This document shows positions 1 to 7,034 of a DNA stretch of 16,046 nt, piece after piece. This DNA is from JBDSEG01 sp039920165. GTDB taxonomy: Bacteria > Pseudomonadota > Gammaproteobacteria > Burkholderiales > Burkholderiaceae_C. A program made the position numbers and the translations under genes. Every line of letters begins with the position of its first letter. Position 1 is the stretch's first letter. The stretch is taken from assembly GCA_039920165.1 (NCBI GenBank), contig JBDSEG010000103.1, forward strand, positions 1 through 16,046, written 5' to 3'. Below the pieces are notes generated by a model. That model made no database searches. It had not been told where the DNA came from and saw only the letters and a list, made by a program, of their open reading frames with translations.

Positions 1-39
1 ACGGTTAGTAAATACCAACGGCAACTGCAACAACACACT

Positions 40-43
40 GGAG
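40..43 (+). promoter_or_regulatory. Ribosome binding site of ftsZ
   Basis: GGAG seven bases before the ftsZ ATG. Bases 1-39 show nothing else and are probably the ftsA-ftsZ spacer. Confidence 0.75.
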
Positions 44-50
44 TAAAGAC

Positions 51-1250
51 ATGCCTATCGAAATGATCGAGGAATTCAACCTGGGCACGCAGATCAAGGT
101 GATCGGCGTGGGCGGCGGCGGCGGCAACGCGGTCGACCACATGATTGCGAAGAACGTCGCTGGCGTCGAGTTCATCGTCGCCAATACAGATGCGCAGGCG
201 CTCAACCGCTCGACCGCGACGCAGCTGATCCAGCTCGGCAGCACCGGCCTGGGTGCGGGCTCCAAGCCGACGGTCGGACAGTCGGCGGCCGAAGAGGCCG
301 AGCAGCAGATCCGCGCCAGCATCGAAGGCGCGCACATGCTGTTCATCACCGCTGGCATGGGCGGCGGCACCGGCACCGGCGCGGCGCCGGTGATCGCGCG
401 CATCGCCAAGGAGATGGGCATCCTGACGGTGGGCGTCGTGACCAAGCCGTTCGAGTTCGAGGGCAACCGGCGCATGAAGGCGGCCGACGCCGGCCTGGCC
501 GAACTCGAAGCGAATGTTGATTCGCTGATCGTGATCCTGAACGAGAAGTTGCTCGAGGTGCTGGGCGACGACGTGACGCAGGACCAGGCCTTCGCGCACG
601 CCAACGATGTGCTGCGCAATGCGGTTGGCGGCATCAGCGACATCATTCACGTGCCCGGCCTCGTCAATGTCGACTTCGAGGACGTGAAGACGGTGATGAG
701 CGAGCCCGGCAAGGCGATGATGGGTACTGCCATCGCGAGCGGTCCGGACCGCGCCAACAAGGCGGCCGACGGTGCGGTGGCATGCCCGCTGCTCGAAGGC
801 ATCGACCTGTCGGGTGCGCGGGGCGTGCTGGTGCTGATCGCGGCGAACCGCAACAACTTCAAGCTCGCCGAAAGCCGCAACGCGATGAATACCATCCGTC
901 GCTACGCCGCCGAGGACGCGCACGTCATCTACGGCACGGCCTACGACGAAAGCCTGGGGGACCAGCTGCGCGTGACCGTCATCGCGACCGGCCTCAGCCC
1001 GGCCAAGCGCGTGCAATCGACGCCGATGACGGTGGTGCACAGCATGCCCGCGCAGCGCACCGGAACCCACGACCTGCCGGTGCTCAACATGCCGTCGCAA
1101 CCGGCGACCGCGCAACACGACTACAGCGGGTTGTCGACGCCGAGCGTCTGGCGCACCGGGCGGACGGCTGCGGCCAAGGTCGATGCGCTGGCGAGCAACG
1201 GGATGGACGAAATCGAGATTCCGGCGTTCCTCAGGAAGCAGGCCGACTGA
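51..1250 (+). CDS. ftsZ: Cell division protein FtsZ
   Basis: Tubulin-like GTPase that polymerises at midcell into the Z-ring and recruits the divisome. The 399-residue product is a normal length for beta-proteobacteria. Visible motifs are the N-terminal nucleotide-binding loop (GVGGGGGNAV, residues 19-28), the tubulin signature GGGTGTG (104-110), the T7 synergy loop NVDFED (206-211) that completes the GTPase site of the next subunit, and the conserved C-terminal peptide ending EIPAFLRKQAD (389-399) that binds FtsA and ZipA-type partners. The linker between the core (to about 320) and the tail is short and rich in Pro, Ser and Thr. The start is fixed by a GGAG seven bases before the ATG. ftsA would be expected just upstream, outside the window; lpxC follows after 45 bp, as at the end of a typical dcw cluster. 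Identity is certain. Confidence 0.98.
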   Translation: MPIEMIEEFNLGTQIKVIGVGGGGGNAVDHMIAKNVAGVEFIVANTDAQALNRSTATQLIQLGSTGLGAGSKPTVGQSAAEEAEQQIRASIEGAHMLFITAGMGGGTGTGAAPVIARIAKEMGILTVGVVTKPFEFEGNRRMKAADAGLAELEANVDSLIVILNEKLLEVLGDDVTQDQAFAHANDVLRNAVGGISDIIHVPGLVNVDFEDVKTVMSEPGKAMMGTAIASGPDRANKAADGAVACPLLEGIDLSGARGVLVLIAANRNNFKLAESRNAMNTIRRYAAEDAHVIYGTAYDESLGDQLRVTVIATGLSPAKRVQSTPMTVVHSMPAQRTGTHDLPVLNMPSQPATAQHDYSGLSTPSVWRTGRTAAAKVDALASNGMDEIEIPAFLRKQAD

Positions 1251-1268
1251 CGACCGGCGTCGGCGCGG

Positions 1269-1299
1269 GCATGGGGCGCTCCCTAGAATCGCCCCATGC
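1269..1299 (+). promoter_or_regulatory. Inverted repeat over the lpxC start codon
   Basis: Perfect 10-bp arms GCATGGGGCG (1269-1278) and CGCCCCATGC (1290-1299) with an 11-nt loop. The right arm contains the lpxC ATG. The loop ends in TAGAAT (1284-1289), a -10-like hexamer. In an mRNA running through from ftsZ the AUG would be base-paired; in an mRNA started at about 1296 the left arm is absent. No U-run follows, so a rho-independent terminator is unlikely. The function is inferred. Confidence 0.6.
1284..1289 (+). promoter_or_regulatory. Putative -10 box for leaderless lpxC mRNA
   Basis: TAGAAT matches five of six bases of TATAAT and lies six bases before the lpxC ATG, so transcription would begin at or next to the A of the start codon. 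No Shine-Dalgarno precedes lpxC. No convincing -35 element is seen at 16-18 bp spacing, which keeps confidence moderate. Confidence 0.45.
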
Positions 1300-2231
1300 T
1301 TGCCCAGCGCACCCTCAAGTCCATCACCCGCGCAGTCGGGCTGGGTGTACATGGCGGACAGCGGGTCGAGCTGACTTTGCGACCGGCGCCGCCCGATACG
1401 GGCATCGTCTTCCGGCGCATCGACCTGCCGCAGGCGGTCGAGATTCCGGTCGCGGTCGAGAACGTGAGCGATACGCGGATGGCGACGACCCTGTCGCCGC
1501 CGGGCGAACCGGGCGGTCCGAAGGTCAAGACCGTCGAGCATTTCCTGTCGGCCTGCGCTGGCCTGGGGATCGACAACCTGCGGGTCGATATCAGCGGCGA
1601 GGAAGTACCGGTGCTCGACGGCTCGGCGGCGTCATTCGTCTTCCTGCTGCAAAGCGCGGGCGTCGTGCTGCAAGAGGCGCCCAAGCGATTTGCGCGCGTG
1701 CTGCGCCGGGTCGAGATCCGCGAGGGCGAAGGCGCGAGCCTGAAGTGGGCGCGGCTCGATCCGTTCGAGGGCTACAAGCTCGCCTTCGAGATCGACTTCG
1801 GCCATCCGGCGGTCGACCAGACCGGCCAGCGTTTCGAGTTCGACATGGGCGCCGGCCAGTACGCGCGCGAGATCGCGCGCGCCCGCACCTTCGGCTTCAC
1901 CAAGGATGTCGAGGCGATGCGCCGGCGCGGCCTGGGCCTCGGCGGCAGCATGGACAACGTGATCGTGATCGACGACCAGAAGGTGCTCAACAGCGAAGGC
2001 CTTCGCTACGGCGACGAATTCGTCAAGCACAAGATCCTCGATGCCATCGGCGACCTGCAGGTGCTCGGCCATCCGCTGCTTGCCGCGTACAGCGCATTCC
2101 GCTCCGGGCATGCCCTGAACAACCTGTTGCTGCGCAAGCTCCTCGCCGATCCGAAGGCTTACGAGGTCGTCACATTCGACGACGCCTCCAAGGCGCCGGC
2201 CGGGATGGCCGAGCTGGCACCGGCGTGGTGA
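1296..2231 (+). CDS. lpxC: UDP-3-O-acyl-N-acetylglucosamine deacetylase LpxC
   Basis: Zinc-dependent cytoplasmic deacetylase that carries out the committed step of lipid A synthesis. At 311 residues it is close to the usual length of about 305. Zinc ligands are seen in TVEHFLSA (His82) and in FVKHKILDAIGDL (His245, Asp249); GHALNN (271-276) carries the catalytic His272, and EHF Glu81 is the likely catalytic base. The fold landmarks GIDN (91-94), VPVLDGSA (104-111) and RARTFGF (195-201) are intact. The start gives the standard LKSITRAVGLGVHGG N-terminus but has no Shine-Dalgarno; instead a -10-like TAGAAT lies just upstream inside an inverted repeat. It follows ftsZ and precedes a small membrane-protein gene after 10 nt. 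Identity is certain. Confidence 0.97.
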   Translation: MLAQRTLKSITRAVGLGVHGGQRVELTLRPAPPDTGIVFRRIDLPQAVEIPVAVENVSDTRMATTLSPPGEPGGPKVKTVEHFLSACAGLGIDNLRVDISGEEVPVLDGSAASFVFLLQSAGVVLQEAPKRFARVLRRVEIREGEGASLKWARLDPFEGYKLAFEIDFGHPAVDQTGQRFEFDMGAGQYAREIARARTFGFTKDVEAMRRRGLGLGGSMDNVIVIDDQKVLNSEGLRYGDEFVKHKILDAIGDLQVLGHPLLAAYSAFRSGHALNNLLLRKLLADPKAYEVVTFDDASKAPAGMAELAPAW

Positions 2232-2241
2232 CGCGGCAGCA

Positions 2242-2427
2242 ATGCTGATATTTCGATGGATCGTCCTGCTGCTGTTCGCGGGCGCGCTGGTGTGCTTTGC
2301 GATGTATGTGGGCACCGGCCAGCGTCGCTACATGCTGCTGGCGGTGCGAATCGTCAAGTGGACGGTGATCGCCGCGCTCGGCTTCTTCGCGGTGCTGATC
2401 CTCGAACGGCTGGCGCTGATGGTGTGA
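2242..2427 (+). CDS. Small two-helix membrane protein of unknown function
   Basis: 61 residues, almost entirely two hydrophobic helices: about 3-23 (IFRWIVLLLFAGALVCFAMYV) and about 38-60 (VKWTVIAALGFFAVLILERLA), joined by a short basic loop (GQRRYM). Predicted to be an inner-membrane protein. It begins 10 nt after the lpxC stop codon on the same strand, so co-transcription is likely; no strong Shine-Dalgarno is visible, and translation may be coupled to lpxC termination. The helix pattern and the absence of any better gene in this interval support its being real. I recall small proteins of this type behind lpxC in related bacteria, but no function is assigned here. Confidence 0.7.
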   Translation: MLIFRWIVLLLFAGALVCFAMYVGTGQRRYMLLAVRIVKWTVIAALGFFAVLILERLALMV

Positions 2428-2451
2428 TGCGGCTTCTCGGTCCGACAAAAA

Positions 2452-3174
2452 CTACAGGTCGTACCAGCCGATCCCGATCACCACCCCCGACGCCGAATCC
2501 GATCCGGCGCGGATGCGCTGCACGCTGATGTCGAGTGCCAGTTTCTCGCGCTTGAGCCAGTGGCGGATGCCGCCATGGAGCAGCGTCTGGCGGTCGGCGC
2601 GGCCGATCTCGACGAAGCCGGTGACGCGCCCGGGCAGCGGGTGTTCGTAGGCTGCCGAGGCGACGAACTCGCGCCGCGCGCCGCGCGCCTTGGCGATGCC
2701 GGCATTGGCGTGCAACTGCGCGCCGCTCTCACCGATTGCGAGCGTCCATGGCAGCTTCAGCGCGAGGCCTTCGGCGTGCCAGCCGCTGCCGTTCGCGCTG
2801 CCGGCGGCGAGCGAGAGGTCCAGGCCCCAGCCGAAGCCGTCGCGGCCGATGCGGTTGAACAGGTGCTTGAACTCGACCTCCAGGCCGTGCGAACGATCGC
2901 CGGCGGCGCGGTCGCGGCTGCGCGAAAACTCGAACTGCACCGAGTCGGTCGGGCTGAAGGCGTACTCGGGCGCGATGCTGAACGTGCGCTGCGAACCGGC
3001 GCGTTGCCACCACGATTCGATCGCCCACACGTTGTCGTCGTCCTCCTCGGCGGCGGCCGATGAGGTGAGCAGGAACGGCCGATCGGCGGCGCGCGCAGGC
3101 CCCACGAACAAGCTGATCGCAATGGCGATTGCGACCATCGAGGTCGCGCCGGCGCGGCGAAGGCAATGAGGCAT
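2452..3174 (-). CDS. Secreted protein, probable outer-membrane beta-barrel
   Basis: 240 residues. The N-terminus is a clear signal peptide: Arg6-Arg7, a hydrophobic core (MVAIAIAISLFVG) and a likely cleavage site after PARA (residue 29). The mature part opens with an acidic stretch (EEDDDN, about 43-48). It continues as alternating polar/hydrophobic strands rich in Gly and aromatic residues, such as FSIAPEYAF, VQFEFSRSRD, LEVEFKHLF and GWGLDLSLAAG, and ends in an amphipathic strand, VVIGIGWYDL. That is the usual look of a small outer-membrane beta-barrel recognised by BamA. No enzyme motif is seen and I do not recognise a named family. It lies 49 bp downstream of rimJ on the same strand and may share its transcript. 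Met13 is an alternative start that would shorten the signal peptide. It converges with the lpxC-side genes, 24 bp apart. Confidence 0.75.
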   Translation of the reverse strand: MPHCLRRAGATSMVAIAIAISLFVGPARAADRPFLLTSSAAAEEDDDNVWAIESWWQRAGSQRTFSIAPEYAFSPTDSVQFEFSRSRDRAAGDRSHGLEVEFKHLFNRIGRDGFGWGLDLSLAAGSANGSGWHAEGLALKLPWTLAIGESGAQLHANAGIAKARGARREFVASAAYEHPLPGRVTGFVEIGRADRQTLLHGGIRHWLKREKLALDISVQRIRAGSDSASGVVIGIGWYDL

Positions 3175-3217
3175 GGACGGGCTCGCAGTCGTGGCGGAAG
3201 CTGCGCGACTGTAGCCG

Positions 3218-3238
3218 GCGCCGCTAGCGCGGCGGCGC
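3218..3238 (-). other. Inverted repeat across the rimJ stop codon
   Basis: Perfect 7-bp arms GCGCCGC/GCGGCGC with a 7-nt loop; the rimJ stop codon (3224-3226) lies at the arm-loop boundary. It could weaken transcription into the beta-barrel gene, but no U-run follows on the minus strand, so it is not called a terminator. Confidence 0.35.
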
Positions 3239-3859
3239 TTCGAGCTCGCGCGCTGCGATCCATTGCGGCCACTCGGCCGGGACGATGAAGGCCGGGTTCA
3301 GCAGCGCGAAGATCCGGTGATCGCGCCAGTGGCCGTCGATGAAGAGATAGTCGCGGGCCAGGCCCTCGTCGTGAAAGCCCAGGCGCTGCAGCACGGCGCC
3401 GCTGCGCAGGTTGTGCGGCAGCCACGAGGCCTGGATGCGGTGCAGGTTGATGCGCGGGGAGAACACGGTTGCGATCGCCTGGGTCAGCGCCTCGGTCATC
3501 AGGCCGGCGCCGACCGCCTCGCTGTCCAGCCCGTAGCCGAGTGCCGCGCCGTGCTGGGCGCCGCGCACGACGTTGCTGAAATGCACGCTGCCGATGACGC
3601 GCCTTGCGTCATCGTGCGGACTCAGCCAGTAGCGGTACGCGCTGCCTTCGGTGAATGCGCGTGCGGCGTCGGCCTGCGCAGCGCGCTGGAACGCGGCGCC
3701 GTACACCTGCGGCGAGCTCGGCGGATCCCAGGGCGCGAAGTGGGCGCGGTTGCGCCGAAGGTAGTCGGCCACCGCACTGCCGAGTTCGACCCGCGGCGCC
3801 TGCAGCACCAGCCGCGCCGTGCGCAGGCGCTCGATCGGATCGGGCGCGGCCGCGGGCAT
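3224..3859 (-). CDS. rimJ: RimJ-type GNAT N-acetyltransferase (ribosomal protein S5 N-terminal alanine)
   Basis: 211-residue GNAT protein; E. coli RimJ is slightly shorter, about 194. The order of motifs follows RimJ closely: an N-terminal RLRTARLVLQAP strand (11-22), RVIGSVHFSNVVRG (87-100), the acetyl-CoA-binding region YGLDSEAVGAGLMTEAL (109-125; G-x-GLM form), LHRIQASWLPHNLRSGAVL (139-157), then LGFHDEGLARDYLFIDGHWRDH (160-181). In E. coli, RimJ acetylates the N-terminal Ala of ribosomal protein S5 in the cytoplasm. The ATG at 3859 begins five bases after the stop codon of the dioxygenase gene, so the two are probably one translationally coupled unit. The reading frame stays open far upstream through the dioxygenase gene, but that part is a shadow. 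RimL-like specificity for another protein is possible. Confidence 0.88.
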   Translation of the reverse strand: MPAAAPDPIERLRTARLVLQAPRVELGSAVADYLRRNRAHFAPWDPPSSPQVYGAAFQRAAQADAARAFTEGSAYRYWLSPHDDARRVIGSVHFSNVVRGAQHGAALGYGLDSEAVGAGLMTEALTQAIATVFSPRINLHRIQASWLPHNLRSGAVLQRLGFHDEGLARDYLFIDGHWRDHRIFALLNPAFIVPAEWPQWIAARELEAPPR

Positions 3860-3864
3860 CCGTG

Positions 3865-4731
3865 TCAGGCGAGCGCGGGTTCGCGCGCCAGCTCGGCCGC
3901 GAGGCGCGATCCCGGCGGACCGAAGGCATAGGCATCCATGCCGAGGCTGCCGAGCGTCACGCTGTCGTGCAGGCGCACGGCTGCGGCTTCGGGTCCGCCT
4001 GCGCCCGCCGCGACGAACCATGGCAGCAGATGCTCGTCGGTCGGATGCATGTCGACCGCGTGCGGGGCGCGCGTGCGGTAGGCGAAGAGGGCCTCCCAGT
4101 CGCGCGCCGCGGACCGCCCCTGCACCCAGTGGCGAAACGCCGCACTCTCGGCGATTTCGGGCACGTCGCCCTTCGCGCTCAGCCCGCCGGCAAAGATGCG
4201 GCGCAGGTTGTGCGTGATGCTGCCGGTGCCGAAGACGAGCACGCCCTGCTCTCGAAGAGGCGCCAGTGCACGGCCCATATCGAACAGCGCGTGCGGGCTG
4301 TCGCCCGGCACGAAGGCGAGCGGCAGGATCGGAATATCGGCGCGCGGGTAGAGATAGCGCAGCGCGGTCCAGTTGCCGTGGTCGAGGCCGCCTTCGGGCG
4401 CGATCTCGGCGCGGATGCCGGCCTCGCGAAGCAGCGCGGCCACGCACGGCGCGAGGTCGGGCCCACCCGGCGCGTCGTAGCGCAAGGTCGACAGCTTCGG
4501 GTCGAAGCCGCCGAAGTCGTAGACCGCGCTGTGCCGCGCCGCCGCGAGCAGCACCGGCGTGCGCGCAACGGTGTGCGCCGAGATCGCGAGGATGGCGCGC
4601 GGCCGGCCGAAGGCGGCGTCGATCGCAGGCCCCAGGCGCTGCAGAAAAGCACCCGCCGCACCCGGTTCGAGCGCGATCATCGGCGAGCCGTGCGAGACGA
4701 AGATCGAAGGCAGGGTCGAGGTGTTGTCCAT
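3865..4731 (-). CDS. ygiD: Class III extradiol ring-cleavage dioxygenase, LigB/DODA family (YgiD-like)
   Basis: 288 residues. The LigB/DODA fold uses Fe(II) or Zn(II) bound by histidines to open catechol-type rings; E. coli YgiD cleaves DOPA in vitro, but the natural substrate is usually unknown. Conserved histidines are in order: VSHGSP (His14), SAHT (His53), DHGNW (His118), SITHNL (His174) and HPTDEH (His229, His234). His14, His53 and one of the last pair are likely metal ligands; His118 and His174 are likely active-site acid/base residues. FGTGSITHNLR and HPTDEHLLP are family hallmarks. There is no signal peptide, so it is cytoplasmic. No Shine-Dalgarno is visible; a TGTAAT box ends five bases before the ATG. 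No aromatic degradation genes lie nearby. rimJ follows after five bases. Confidence 0.85.
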   Translation of the reverse strand: MDNTSTLPSIFVSHGSPMIALEPGAAGAFLQRLGPAIDAAFGRPRAILAISAHTVARTPVLLAAARHSAVYDFGGFDPKLSTLRYDAPGGPDLAPCVAALLREAGIRAEIAPEGGLDHGNWTALRYLYPRADIPILPLAFVPGDSPHALFDMGRALAPLREQGVLVFGTGSITHNLRRIFAGGLSAKGDVPEIAESAAFRHWVQGRSAARDWEALFAYRTRAPHAVDMHPTDEHLLPWFVAAGAGGPEAAAVRLHDSVTLGSLGMDAYAFGPPGSRLAAELAREPALA

Positions 4732-4736
4732 GCCGA

Positions 4737-4742
4737 ATTACA
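4737..4742 (-). promoter_or_regulatory. Putative -10 box for leaderless dioxygenase mRNA
   Basis: On the minus strand TGTAAT (five of six matches to TATAAT) ends five bases before the ATG at 4731. It lies in the 11-nt loop of a short inverted repeat TGCCG/CGGCA (4747-4751 and 4731-4735). A matching -35 element is not evident. The 5-bp stem alone could be chance in GC-rich DNA. Confidence 0.35.
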
Positions 4743-4866
4743 GCACCGGCAGGACGCTTTTGGGTGCAGCGCAATCGCATGCAGCGTTCGTGCAAAACGA
4801 CAGGGCCGCCGCACGAACCGGCGAATCAGCTCTCAAGGAAATATGGCTTTGCCACTTTGCTTGACC

Positions 4867-4902
4867 CCTGGGGGCGGGAATGTCGAAGACATTTCCTGGG
4901 GG
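4867..4902. repeat. Direct repeat CCTGGGGG flanking a hairpin
   Basis: CCTGGGGG occurs at 4867-4874 and 4895-4902. Between them, 4876-4896 forms an inverted repeat GGGAATGTC/GACATTTCC with a GAA loop and one G-T pair. It lies just past the stop codon of the GGDEF-EAL gene and may act in transcript ending, although no U-run is present. The rest of 4732-4905 shows nothing beyond the dioxygenase promoter region. Confidence 0.35.
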
Positions 4903-4905
4903 TGC

Positions 4906-6813
4906 TCAGAACCGACTCGCCGCGACCAGCGTCAACCTTCGCTCGGGTCGCAGCATCGTCTCGATCTCGGCCGCCGGGCGCGGTGCGCTCAGCAGATAGC
5001 CTTGCGCCTCGTCGCAACCGAGTTCACGCACGCAGGCGTACTGCTCTTCGGTCTCGATGCCTTCGGCGGTGATCAGCATGTCCAGGCTCTTGCCGAGCGT
5101 GGTCATGGCCCGCACGATCGCCACCGCCTCGCGGTTGCCGACCACGTCGCGGATGAACGAGCGGTCGATCTTGAGTTTCTTGAACGGGAACGAGCGCAGG
5201 TAGCTGAGCGACGAATAGCCCACGCCGAAATCGTCGAGCGAGATTCGCACCCCGAGGCCGCGCAGCCGGTGCAGCGTGGCGACATTGATCGAGTTTTCCG
5301 CCAGCAGCACCGACTCGGTGATCTCCAGGTCGACCCGATTCGCGGCGAGGCCGGAGCGCTGCAAGGCCCCGCTGACGACCGCGACGAGGTTGCCGTTCTT
5401 GAGCTGCACCGGCGACAGGTTGACCGCGATGCCGATCGAAGGGGGCCAGTGCGACGCCTGCGCGAAAGCCTCGTTGAGCACCCATTCGCCGATCGAATCG
5501 ATCAGGCCGGTATCTTCGGCCAGGGGAATGAAGATATCGGGCGCGACCATTCCGCGCACCGGGTGGTGCCAGCGCAGCAGCGCCTCGAAGCCGACCACCT
5601 GGCGCTGGCCGAGGCCGACGATGGGCTGGTAGTGCAGCTCGAGTTCGCGCTTCTCGATCGCGCTGCGTAGGTCGATCTCCAGGCCGCGTCGGCGCTGCGC
5701 CTGCTCGTCCATCTGCGGGCGAAAGAAGGCGAAGGTGCCGCGCCCGGCCGCCTTCGCGGCATAGAGCGCCATATCGGCCTTCTTCATCAGATCGTCGGGG
5801 TCGGTGCCGTCGGCCGGTGCCAGCACCAGGCCGACGCTTGCGCCGACCATGACCTGGTGGCCATCGATCTCGAACGGCACCGCCAGCACCCGAACCAGCC
5901 GCTGCGCCAGGCCGCGCGCCGCGCCGGGCTGCGCGCCGCTAGTCTGGATGATCGCGAACTCGTCGCCGCCCAGGCGTGCGACCAGGTCGTTGTGGCGCAG
6001 GCATTCGCCCACGCGCTGCGATACCAGGCGAAGCAAGGCATCGCCCACCGGATGGCCGAGCGTGTCGTTGACGGCCTTGAAGCGGTCGAGGTCGATGCAC
6101 AGCACGGCCAGCGGCGCGGTCTCGCTGCCGGTCGCGAGGCTGGAGACCAGGCGCTGGCGGAACAGCACCCGGTTTGGCAACCCGGTCAGTTCGTCGTGAT
6201 GCGCCATGCGTTCGATCTGCGCCACCGCGCGCCGGCGCTCGGTGATGTCCTCGTGGGTCGCGACCCAGCCGCCGTCGGGCATCGGCTCGTGGTGGATCGC
6301 GAAGGTGCGTCCGTCCTTCAGCGCGAAGAGGGTGTCCGACGGCTCGCTCGATACGGCAATGCGCGCGCGCCAATCGAGATATTGCGCCGGCGTCATATCG
6401 GGACCCGAACCGCGCTTGAAGCGCTCATCGACGATCTCGCCGAGCGTCGTCCCCGGGCGGATATGCTCCGGCGCCAGCCGGTACATCTCCGCATAGCGGC
6501 GGTTGCTGAAGATCAGGCGTTGCGCGCCGTCGAAAAAGCACAGCCCCTGCGAGATATTGTCGATCGCGGTCTGAAAGCGGCGGTGCTCGGTCTGGTGGTC
6601 ATCGAGCAGACGGTCGAGCAGCTTCGTGGCGCTGCGGTACAGGGTGCCCGCGACAGCGCTGGCGAGCACAGCGCTGCCGCCGATCAGCAGCTCGGGTGCG
6701 ACGCCTTGCGGCCCGAATTCGAGTGCGGCGAGCGTTAGACCCGCTGCGATCGCCAGCCCTGTCAGCGCGCTGCCGACTCCGATGATGCGTCTTAGAGATA
6801 CCGAGAGGGACAT
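4906..6813 (-). CDS. Membrane PAS-GGDEF-EAL cyclic-di-GMP turnover protein
   Basis: 635 residues. Domains in order: two N-terminal membrane helices (about 9-31 and 41-58) with almost no periplasmic loop; a linker; a PAS domain of the PAS_7 type (about 80-192, ending in the THEDITERRRA motif); GGDEF (about 200-365); and EAL (about 375-625). The diguanylate cyclase signature GGDEF (282-286) is intact and is preceded five residues earlier by RHND (273-276), a c-di-GMP inhibitory I-site. The EAL domain keeps FEALLRW (409-415), the loop-6 region SLDDFGVGYSSL (525-536), KLKIDRSFI (546-554) and TAEGIET (582-588). Both synthesis and hydrolysis therefore look chemically possible. A PAS cofactor or ligand may select between them. 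No Shine-Dalgarno is seen; the ATG sits in an inverted repeat. It is not obviously linked to its neighbours. Confidence 0.93.
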   Translation of the reverse strand: MSLSVSLRRIIGVGSALTGLAIAAGLTLAALEFGPQGVAPELLIGGSAVLASAVAGTLYRSATKLLDRLLDDHQTEHRRFQTAIDNISQGLCFFDGAQRLIFSNRRYAEMYRLAPEHIRPGTTLGEIVDERFKRGSGPDMTPAQYLDWRARIAVSSEPSDTLFALKDGRTFAIHHEPMPDGGWVATHEDITERRRAVAQIERMAHHDELTGLPNRVLFRQRLVSSLATGSETAPLAVLCIDLDRFKAVNDTLGHPVGDALLRLVSQRVGECLRHNDLVARLGGDEFAIIQTSGAQPGAARGLAQRLVRVLAVPFEIDGHQVMVGASVGLVLAPADGTDPDDLMKKADMALYAAKAAGRGTFAFFRPQMDEQAQRRRGLEIDLRSAIEKRELELHYQPIVGLGQRQVVGFEALLRWHHPVRGMVAPDIFIPLAEDTGLIDSIGEWVLNEAFAQASHWPPSIGIAVNLSPVQLKNGNLVAVVSGALQRSGLAANRVDLEITESVLLAENSINVATLHRLRGLGVRISLDDFGVGYSSLSYLRSFPFKKLKIDRSFIRDVVGNREAVAIVRAMTTLGKSLDMLITAEGIETEEQYACVRELGCDEAQGYLLSAPRPAAEIETMLRPERRLTLVAASRF

Positions 6814-6849
6814 CAGGGAGGCACTCAGGACGGCCGCGGAGATGTCCCT
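6806..6849 (-). promoter_or_regulatory. Inverted repeat containing the GGDEF-EAL start codon
   Basis: Perfect 9-bp arms, AGGGACATC at 6806-6814 and GATGTCCCT at 6841-6849, separated by 26 nt. In the minus-strand mRNA the downstream arm contains the AUG (6813-6811), so a leader reaching 6849 could fold over the start. The large loop makes this weaker than the lpxC case. The remaining divergent spacer (6850-7034) shows no strong promoter or operator. Confidence 0.4.
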
Positions 6850-7022
6850 TTATCGTCTGGAAAGGCGGCCGATTGAGCCGCGCACCGGCCGCCCAGCCGC
6901 ACGACGCGCCCCGCGCTGTGCAGGAATTAGCGGACGGCGCGCCGGCGTTCGCAAGCGCCGCTTGCGACGCGCGCGTGCCGCCGGCATTCGACCTTCGCCG
7001 GACCGGCCTGCGCCGGCTCCTG

Positions 7023-7028
7023 TACCTT
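7023..7028 (+). promoter_or_regulatory. Putative -10 box for leaderless ybbP-like mRNA
   Basis: TACCTT ends six bases before the ATG at 7035; it matches four of six bases of TATAAT, and no Shine-Dalgarno is present. It supports 7035 as the true start even though the frame is open back to 6873. No clear -35 is seen. Confidence 0.3.
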
Positions 7029-7034
7029 CGCGCC

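Noticed and set aside
782..2248. Open frame of 488 codons spanning ftsZ and lpxC
   Set aside because: It is out of frame with two certain genes and has low-complexity, arginine-rich composition.
4842..4905. Possible small gene starting at ATG 4842 after AAGGAA
   Set aside because: The frame runs straight into the antisense of the GGDEF-EAL gene as arginine-rich shadow sequence. The early peptide covers only the repeat element.
6873..7034. Longer N-terminus for the YbbP-type permease
   Set aside because: The added 54 residues have no resemblance to the family, which begins near the WRLAWRQ segment. The -10-like box before 7035 also favours the shorter form.
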